From Coriobacteriaceae bacterium AF45-21 (GTDB taxonomy: Bacteria; Actinomycetota; Coriobacteriia; Coriobacteriales; Coriobacteriaceae): a stretch of DNA of 64,000 nt. Both the position numbers and the translations under genes were made by a program. The DNA is taken from the NCBI GenBank assembly GCA_027682925.1, contig JAQCYU010000002.1, positions 1 to 64,000 of the forward strand, read 5' to 3'. This document shows, piece after piece, positions 58,093-64,000 of this stretch (its first letter is position 1; each line of letters starts with the position of its first letter). A model generated the notes under the pieces. That model was not told the DNA's origin. It worked only from the letters and a program-made list of their open reading frames with translations, and made no database searches.

Positions 58093-60114
58093 ATGCGTCA
58101 ATTTAAGACCGAGAGCAAAAAACTGCTCGACCTCATGATCAACTCCATCTACACCAATAAGGAAATCTTCCTGCGCGAGCTTATCTCCAACGCGAGCGAT
58201 GCCGTCGACAAGCTCAACTTTAAGAGCCTGCAGGATCCGAGTGTCAAGCTCGACCAGGGCGACCTGGCCATCCGTGTTTCCTTTGATAAAGATGCCCGTA
58301 CCATCACCATTTCGGATAACGGTATCGGCATGACCGCCGAGGAGCTCGAGCGCAATCTGGGCACCATCGCCCATTCCGGCTCCGAGGAGTTTAAGACTGA
58401 GAACGCCGAGCAGCAGGGTTCCGATGTCGACATCATCGGTCAGTTTGGCGTGGGCTTCTACTCTGCCTTTATGGTTGCCAGCCACGTAAAGGTTGTCAGC
58501 CGCGCCTATGGCGAGGACACCGCTCACGTGTGGGAGTCTGATGGTCTTGAGGGTTACACCATCGAAGACGGCGAGCGCGCCGAGCACGGCACCGATGTCA
58601 TCCTGACGCTGCGCGAGAACGAGAAGCTCGACGCCGACGGCGAGGCCGAGACCTACGATCGCTTCCTGACCGAGTGGGGCCTCAAGAGCCTGATTCAGCA
58701 GTACAGCAACTATGTGCGCTACCCGATTCAGATGATGGTGAGCAAGAGCCGCCAGAAGCCCAAGCCCGAGGACGCGCCGGATGATTACAAGCCCGAGTAC
58801 GAGGACTACCAGGAACTCGAGACCATCAACTCCATGACGCCGATCTGGAAAAAGCGCAGCTCCGACGTTGAGCAGAAGGATTACAACGAGTTCTACAAGT
58901 CCACATTCCACGACTTTGACGAACCCGCGCGCACTATCAGCTTCCACGCCGAGGGCACGCTTGAGTACGATGCGCTGCTGTTTGTGCCGGGTCGCGCCCC
59001 GTTCGATCTATACAGCAAGGACTACGAGAAGGGCCTGGCGCTCTACAGCTCCAACGTGCTGATTATGGAGAAGTGCGACGACCTGCTGCCCGACTACTAC
59101 AACTTTGTGCGCGGTGTCGTGGACTCTGCCGACGTGACGCTCAATATTTCGCGTGAGACGCTGCAGCAGAATCGTCAGCTCAAGGCCATTGCCAAGCGTG
59201 TCGAGAAGAAGATCACCGCCGATCTCGAGGACATGCGCGACAACGACCGCGAGGCATACGAAAAGTTCTTTGAGAACTTTGGTCGCGGTCTCAAGTACGG
59301 CATCTACTCGAGCTATGGTATGAAGGCCGACGAGCTCGCCGACCTGCTGCTGTTCTGGTCTGCCAAGGAGCAGAAGATGATCACCCTTGCCGAGTATGCC
59401 AAGGCATGCCCGAGGGCCAGAAGGCAATCTACTATGCCGCCGGCGATTCGCGCGAGCGTCTGGCCAAGATGCCCGTCGTGAAGGGCGTGCTCGACCGCGG
59501 CTACGATGTACTGCTGCTGACGCAGGACGTGGATGAGTTCACCTTCCAGGCCATGCGTGAGTACGTGGCTGCCGATATGCCTAAGGTCTACGAGGATGAC
59601 GCTGCTCGCGAGGCTGCTGAGAAGGCAGTTGCCGATGGCGCTGAGCCTGAGGTCGAGGATCGTCACCTGGAGCTTAAGAACGTCGCGACCGGCGATCTTG
59701 ACTTGGCGACCGATGACGAGAAGAAGGAGGCCGAGGACGCCACCAAGGAGAACGAGGACCTCTTTAACGCCATGAAGGAGGCGCTCGGCGACAAGGTCGA
59801 GAAGGTTGCCGTCTCTGCGCGTCTGACTGACGCTCCCGCCTGCATCACCACCGAGGGTCCGCTTTCGCTCGAGATGGAGAAAGTGCTTCAGAAGGGCCCG
59901 AGGCGCGCCCGACGGTATGCCCAAGAGCCAGCGCGTGCTCGAGCTCAACGCCAAACACCCGGTCTTCGCCAAGCTCGTCGCTGCCCAGAAGGCCGGCGAC
60001 GCCGACAAGATCAAGCAGTACTCCGGCCTGCTCTACGATCAGGCCCTGCTGGTCGAGGGCATCCTCCCTGAGGACCCCGTTGCCTTCGCGGCGGCTGTTT
60101 GCGAGCTTATGTAA
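58093..60114 (+). CDS. htpG: Chaperone HtpG (Hsp90), with three one-base losses
   Basis: ATP-dependent chaperone. FKTESKKLLDLMINSIYTNKEIFLRELISNASDA is the Hsp90 N-terminal signature; DNGIGM and GQFGVGFYSAFMV are the ATP-lid motifs. One base is missing near 59405 (KAMPEGQK). Near 59900 two bases appear lost within GGGCCCCGAGGGCGCG (GPEGAPDGMPKSQRVLELN), together restoring the original frame. The C-terminal dimerisation domain ends FAAAVCELM. Repaired length is about 674 residues. It lies downstream of a GNAT gene with its own short leader. Confidence 0.92.
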
Positions 60115-60121
60115 CTAGGGG

Positions 60122-60267
60122 GTTACGCGGTTCTACGAACCGCGTAACCACTCGACGCTGCAAACGCCCCTAAGCGGCAATCTGACGTTCAATCGTCGGT
60201 CGCGTACCGAAGTACGCTTCCCTCCTCTTTCACGTCACCTTGCTCGCTTAGGGGCGTTTTCGCTGAC
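60122..60267 (+). repeat. Composite palindromic intergenic element, copy 2
   Basis: It starts seven bases after the htpG stop. GTTACGCGGTT-ctacg-AACCGCGTAAC is a terminator-like hairpin. CTCGACGCTGC is followed by the palindrome with arms AAACGCCCCTAAGCG (60162-60176) and CGCTTAGGGGCGTTT, perfect over 15 bp, extended by imperfect GCAA/TTGC and GACGT/ACGTC pairs. The apical hairpin is GCGTAC-cgaa-GTACGC. The 5' and 3' parts match the glmM-flanking copy closely; only the apical hairpin differs. Confidence 0.8.
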
Positions 60268-60302
60268 TTATGCTCAACCTGCGACGCTTTCGTGGCCCAA
60301 AG

Positions 60303-60360
60303 TAGTCATTGGGGACGTTCTTGTTCGACTAGTCGTTTAAGAACGTCCCCAATGACTACC
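60303..60360. repeat. Perfect 21-bp inverted repeat
   Basis: GTAGTCATTGGGGACGTTCT continuing to 60323 matches its complement at 60340-60360 without error; the 16-base spacer contains ACTAGT. The CATTGGG motif also appears after the glmM-flanking element, in degenerate form (6071-6083). It has no T-run. Confidence 0.75.
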
Positions 60361-60427
60361 CGATGACTATTCGGATTGCTAATTTGTGCGGGTTGTGGTT
60401 TTGTGACCTGCTAAAATTAAAGATACT

Positions 60428-60528
60428 GTACAACTGTACGTTAATTCGTCTTCGTAGTATATTGCTACCCGCAAAACTCGATGCCATTGTGCGCTGAGAC
60501 GCTAAAGCGCCTACGTACAATGGTTTTT
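60428..60528 (+). promoter_or_regulatory. Palindrome and terminator-like hairpin before the first YhgE gene
   Basis: GTACA-AC-TGTAC (60428-60439) is a perfect short palindrome that may be a repressor site. Further down CCATTGT (60484-60490) and ACAATGG (60517-60523), with an inner GCGCT/AGCGC stem, are followed by T5. This intrinsic-terminator-like hairpin ends about 28 bases before the start codon at 60556, so it may attenuate the gene. Confidence 0.45.
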
Positions 60529-60555
60529 GATAGTACGATTTGATTCAACGACAGG

Positions 60556-62933
60556 ATGGATGGTCCAAGCGTGAGTCTCGGCAGCAAACTATCCAACGCA
60601 AAGGTCTCCTTTGCGATATTTAAGCGCGACATTAAGCGACTGCTTATGAACCCCGTCGCCCTGGTGGTTACCCTGGGCGTGTGCGTCATTCCCTCGCTGT
60701 ATGCCTGGTACAACATCGTTGCTAACTGGGATCCGTACGGAAATACCCAGGGCATTAAAATCGCCATCGCCAACAACGATCAGGCACCCAGAACGACCTA
60801 GTGGGCGAGCTTAACGCAGGCGATAAGGTGGTCGACCAGCTCAAGGAAAACGATCAGCTGGGCTGGACCTTCGTCGATTCGGCCGCCGATGCCAAAGAGG
60901 GCGTCGAGAGTGGTGAGTACTATGCGGCCATCGTAATCCCCAAGAACTTCTCAGATAACCTGGTCTCGATGCTCGACGGCAATTACCATCAGCCCAAGCT
61001 CACGTACTACGTCAACGAGAAGAAGAGCGCTATTGCGCCCAAGGTCACCGACACTGGCGCCAATACCATCGAGGAGCAGATCAACTCGGAGTTTGTCTCC
61101 ACGGTGGGCGAGACCGTCGCGGGCATTGCTAAAGATGCTGGCATCGACCTTAAAGACAAGGCGACCCAGACCCGGGATTCGCTGGCGGGCTCGGTGTCCG
61201 AGGCGTCTGATACCCTGGGCGAAGTACGCGATTCCATCGGCGACATGAACACCGCCATCGACAAGACGAGCAGCTCGATTGCTTCGGCCGATGCTGCGCT
61301 GGCGGGCCTGCAGGGGCAGGCGCCCTCTCTAACGCAGGCGATCTCCCAGGGCAACGACCTGCTGGGCGAGGCTCGCGCCACGGCGGGCAACTCTATCACC
61401 TCGCTCTCCAAGGCACTCTCGGAAGGTAGCCTTGCACTCACCAAGACGTCAGCCTCCGCGAACGCTGCGATTGGCAAGCTAACGGGTACGGTCACATCTA
61501 CGACCACCCGCATCGACAACTCGCTCGAGTCTCTCCAGGCGACGATCGATCACAATAAGGCCGTTATCGGGCACTTGGAGATTCTCGTTAATGACACGTC
61601 GACAGGTTCCGAGGAAATTGACGCGCGCATTGTATCGACCATCGATTCGCTTCGCGAGCAAAACCAGAAGCTGCAGAGCATCAAGGATGGCCTTTCTGCA
61701 CAGTCGAGCGCCATGGCAAACGACGCTACGGCAATCTCGAACGCGAGCAACGCACTCAACGCGGCAATTCAGACCGGTACGGCTAACCTCGGTCAGGCTC
61801 AGACCGATCTGGGTCAGAACGCACTTCCGAAGGCTTCGAGCGCGCTTGACTCCTTTGCCGCCGTTTCGGGCGATTTGACCGGCATTGTGTCGGGTATGAC
61901 CCCCACGATAGCGAGCGCGCGCGGCACGCTGGCGCAGCTCGACGCCACGCTCAAGCAGGCAAAGACCACACTGTCCCAAACCGACGCCTCCCTTGCCAAG
62001 GTTCAGGACAAGCTCGCGACCGCCGCCAATGACATTGCGGCGCTGCAGACCTCTGAGTCTATGGGCGAGTTAGCCGACCTCATGGACGTCGACGTCAATG
62101 ACGTGGCAGATTTCATGGCATCTCCGGTTGAGCTGACGTCCAAGTCAATCTATCCGGTCAAGAGCTTTGGCTCGGGCATCGCGCCCTTCTACACCAATCT
62201 GGCGCTGTGGGTAGGCGGCTATGTGCTCATCGCTATCTATAAACTCGAGGTCGACCGCGAGGGCATCGGTAGCTTTACGGCGCGTCAGGGCTACTTTGGC
62301 CGCTGGCTGCTGCTGGTGATCCTGGGTGCGTTGCAGGCCATCATCGTTACGGTGGGAGATCTGGTCATTGGCGTTCAGTGCGTCAATCCGCTGCTCTTTG
62401 TACTGGGCGGCATCGCTATTTCGTTCACCTACGTCAATATCATCTATGCGCTGTCCACCACGTTTAAGCATATCGGTAAAGCCATTGGCGTCATCCTCGT
62501 CATTGTGCAGATCCCCGGCTCGTCGGGCATGTATCCCATCGAGATGATGCCCGGCTTCTTCCAATGGCTGCATCCGCTGCTGCCCTTCACCTATGGCATC
62601 AACCTGCTGCGCGAGACCGTCGGTGGCATGTATTCGTTCAACTACCTGTTCAACCTGTGCATCCTGGGCGTGTTCCTTGCCATCGCACTCTTTATTGGCT
62701 TGCAGCTGCGTCCGCTGCTGCTCAACCTCAACCTGCTCTTTGACAAGCAGCTTTCCACGACGGGCCTCATGATCTGCGAGTCCAACGACCTGCCGCGCCA
62801 GCGCTATTCGCTGCGCACGGCCATGCGCGTCATGCTCGATTCGGATTCGTACCGTCGCGAGCTGCTCGATCATGCCGTGGCGTTTGAGCATCGCTACCCG
62901 TACTACATCAAGGGCGGTTTTGCCGCGTGGTAG
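60556..62933 (+). CDS. YhgE/Pip family membrane protein (one-base frameshift near 60784)
   Basis: Large membrane protein of the Pip (phage infection)/YhgE family. The first helix (FAIFKRDIKRLLMNPVALVV) leads to VCVIPSLYAWYNIVANWDPYGNTQGIKIAIANNDQ. One base is missing near 60784 (CAGGGCACC, giving DQGTQNDLVGELNAGDKV). A long extracytoplasmic coiled-coil-like domain follows (Ala/Ser/Asp/Thr-rich, residues about 150-520). Five or six helices end the protein, with LGALQAIIVTVGDLVIGVQC and SFTYVNIIYALSTTFKHIGKA. Repaired length is about 792 residues. Role unclear; relatives link to secretion or type VII systems. Confidence 0.85.
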
Positions 62934-63343
62934 GCGTGCAGGTTCTGCTCTTTGTGCTTTCGACGGTGCTCGATATCGACAATAACGGCAAGATCATCCT
63001 GCTCGTTATCTGGATCATTTCGGTTATCGCCATCTGCGGCTGGCTCATCAACATCGAATACATCCGTGCGAGCCTCAATACCCAGATGCGTATCTCGGCG
63101 CTTTCGGACGAGGACCTTCGCCGCGAGATGCGCGAGCACACGGCTGCCATCCCTGCCGCCCGTCGCATGTTTGGTCTCAACGCCAGCGAGCGTGGCGCCA
63201 AGGGAGGCGAACAGCCTACGAGCCGTCTGTCGCATATCGGTGCGCATCGTAAGGCTCAAGATGCCGACGGCGCTGACAACGTAAACGGAAACGACGGGGA
63301 CACCACCTCGCTTGGCAAGCACTCTAAAGGAGGTGAGGCATAA
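62927..63343 (+). CDS. Small membrane protein between two YhgE/Pip genes
   Basis: 138 residues from GTG 62927, overlapping the upstream stop. Two adjacent hydrophobic segments (VGVQVLLFVLSTVLDI and KIILLVIWIISVIAICGWLI) are followed by a soluble tail (RRMFGLNASERGAKGGEQ, low-complexity end). Its stop is immediately before the ATG of the next YhgE gene, so all three are probably cotranscribed. I recognise no family. Confidence 0.6.
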   Translation: MVGVQVLLFVLSTVLDIDNNGKIILLVIWIISVIAICGWLINIEYIRASLNTQMRISALSDEDLRREMREHTAAIPAARRMFGLNASERGAKGGEQPTSRLSHIGAHRKAQDADGADNVNGNDGDTTSLGKHSKGGEA

Positions 63344-64000
63344 ATGAAAAACATCCTGCACCTGTTTAAGCGCGATGTCCAAAACGTGTCTCGCTCCGTG
63401 ATCGGCATGGTCGTCGTGATGGGCCTGATCATCGTGCCATGTCTCTATGCATGGTTTAACATCGCCGGAAGCTGGGATCCCTACGGCAATACCGGCAACC
63501 TTAAGATTGCAGTGGTCAACACCGATGAGGGTTACGAGAGCGATCTGATTCCCGTCGAGGTCAACGTGGGCGAAAACGTAACCGCCACCCTGCGCGGCAA
63601 CGAGAACTTCGACTGGGTCGTCCTCAACGACCGTGATAAGGCGATTGAGGGCGTTAAGTCGGGCGCGTACTACGCTGCCGTCGTTATCCCTAAAACGTTT
63701 AGCGCCGACATGATGACGCTTTTCTCGACCGAGGTGAAGCACGCCGATATCGAGTTCTATGAGAATCAGAAGGCCAACGCCATCGCACAGATCGTGACTG
63801 AAAAGGGTTCGAGCGCCGTCCAGAGTCAGGTCAACGAGACCTTTACCAAGACCATCACGACCATCGGCCTTAAGACCGTGTCCAGCCTGCTCGACTATAT
63901 GAGTACCGACCAGGTGAGCAGCTTTATCGCCAATCTGTCCTCGACGCTGGGCGATTCGGTCGAGGACCTGCAGGACGTTCAGGCGAGTGCGACGTCGCTC
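63344..64000 (+). CDS. Second YhgE/Pip family protein (partial, runs off the window)
   Basis: ATG 63344 follows AAAGGAGGTGAGG. MKNILHLFKRDVQNVSRSVI, then VPCLYAWFNIAGSWDPYGNTGNLKIAVVNTDEGY, closely parallel the first YhgE protein (SLYAWYNIVANWDPYGNTQG). The frame stays open to base 64000 (219 codons) and is still in the extracytoplasmic domain. Confidence 0.9.
   Translation, partial: MKNILHLFKRDVQNVSRSVIGMVVVMGLIIVPCLYAWFNIAGSWDPYGNTGNLKIAVVNTDEGYESDLIPVEVNVGENVTATLRGNENFDWVVLNDRDKAIEGVKSGAYYAAVVIPKTFSADMMTLFSTEVKHADIEFYENQKANAIAQIVTEKGSSAVQSQVNETFTKTITTIGLKTVSSLLDYMSTDQVSSFIANLSSTLGDSVEDLQDVQASATSL

Noticed and set aside
58093..60114. Programmed frameshifting in htpG, pheT or serS
   Set aside because: There are no slippery heptamers with downstream structure, and the breaks occur at many unrelated places; base loss is simpler.

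Overview
The window is high-GC DNA whose gene content and intergenic style point to a Coriobacteriia gut actinobacterium, most likely Collinsella. This is recognition from memory, not a database match. Evidence includes a monoderm Tad pilus locus, DUF4012 and YhgE/Pip envelope proteins, a T-box before pheST, and VanRS-like and PhoPR-like two-component systems. Most of the window is ordinary chromosomal core.

Layout. 1-4485: SipW-type signal peptidase, EamA transporter, DUF4012 envelope protein. 4568-7739: glmM and a convergent M32 carboxypeptidase. 7870-11949: Phe T-box, pheS, pheT. 12109-14908: cobalt/nickel ECF transporter cbiMQO. 14989-18788: a putative PLC-like protein, a nuclease-like orphan (minus) and pyk (minus). 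19148-23363: a P-type ATPase behind a possible RNA switch, then rsgA. 23616-33204: a twelve-gene, tightly coupled Tad/Flp pilus locus ending in a DUF192 gene. 33262-33601: a decayed toxin remnant with an intact ribbon-helix-helix antitoxin. 33725-48370: six tRNA genes (Phe, Leu, three Arg, Ser) among rsmI, metG, rsmA, tatD, an SPFH gene, rlmH, proC, serS, a glycoside hydrolase and a large TPR-like protein. 48395-55091: D,D-carboxypeptidase divergent from a VanRS-like pair, then pstB with a PhoP/PhoR-like pair. 55287-57350: Wzz, tyrosine kinase and PHP phosphatase. 57390-60114: GNAT and htpG. 60556-64000: two YhgE/Pip proteins flanking a small membrane protein; the second runs off the edge.

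Two observations shape the reading. First, about fifteen genes, including glmM, pheT, serS, rsmA, rsgA and htpG, are each broken by one or more single-base losses that restoring one base repairs, usually in a run of two to four identical bases. I treat these as sequence errors rather than pseudogenes and annotate the repaired spans as CDS. Second, three different tRNA genes (Phe, Leu, Ser) are followed by the same architecture. It runs: tRNA 3' end and terminator, an exact inverted copy of that tRNA's own T-arm, a chain of GC-rich hairpins beginning with AAACGC-loop-GCGTTT, the tetranucleotide GGAC, and a second copy of the tRNA 3' end and terminator. The period is 186, 189 and 190 bp. Two of the three tRNA-Arg genes carry only the inverted T-arm piece. 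This looks like a family of tiny tRNA-targeted elements and is the strongest candidate for something undescribed here.

Other non-coding structure includes composite palindromic elements placed right after glmM and htpG, several long inverted repeats, and an SD-sequestering hairpin with a competing alternative fold upstream of the P-type ATPase.
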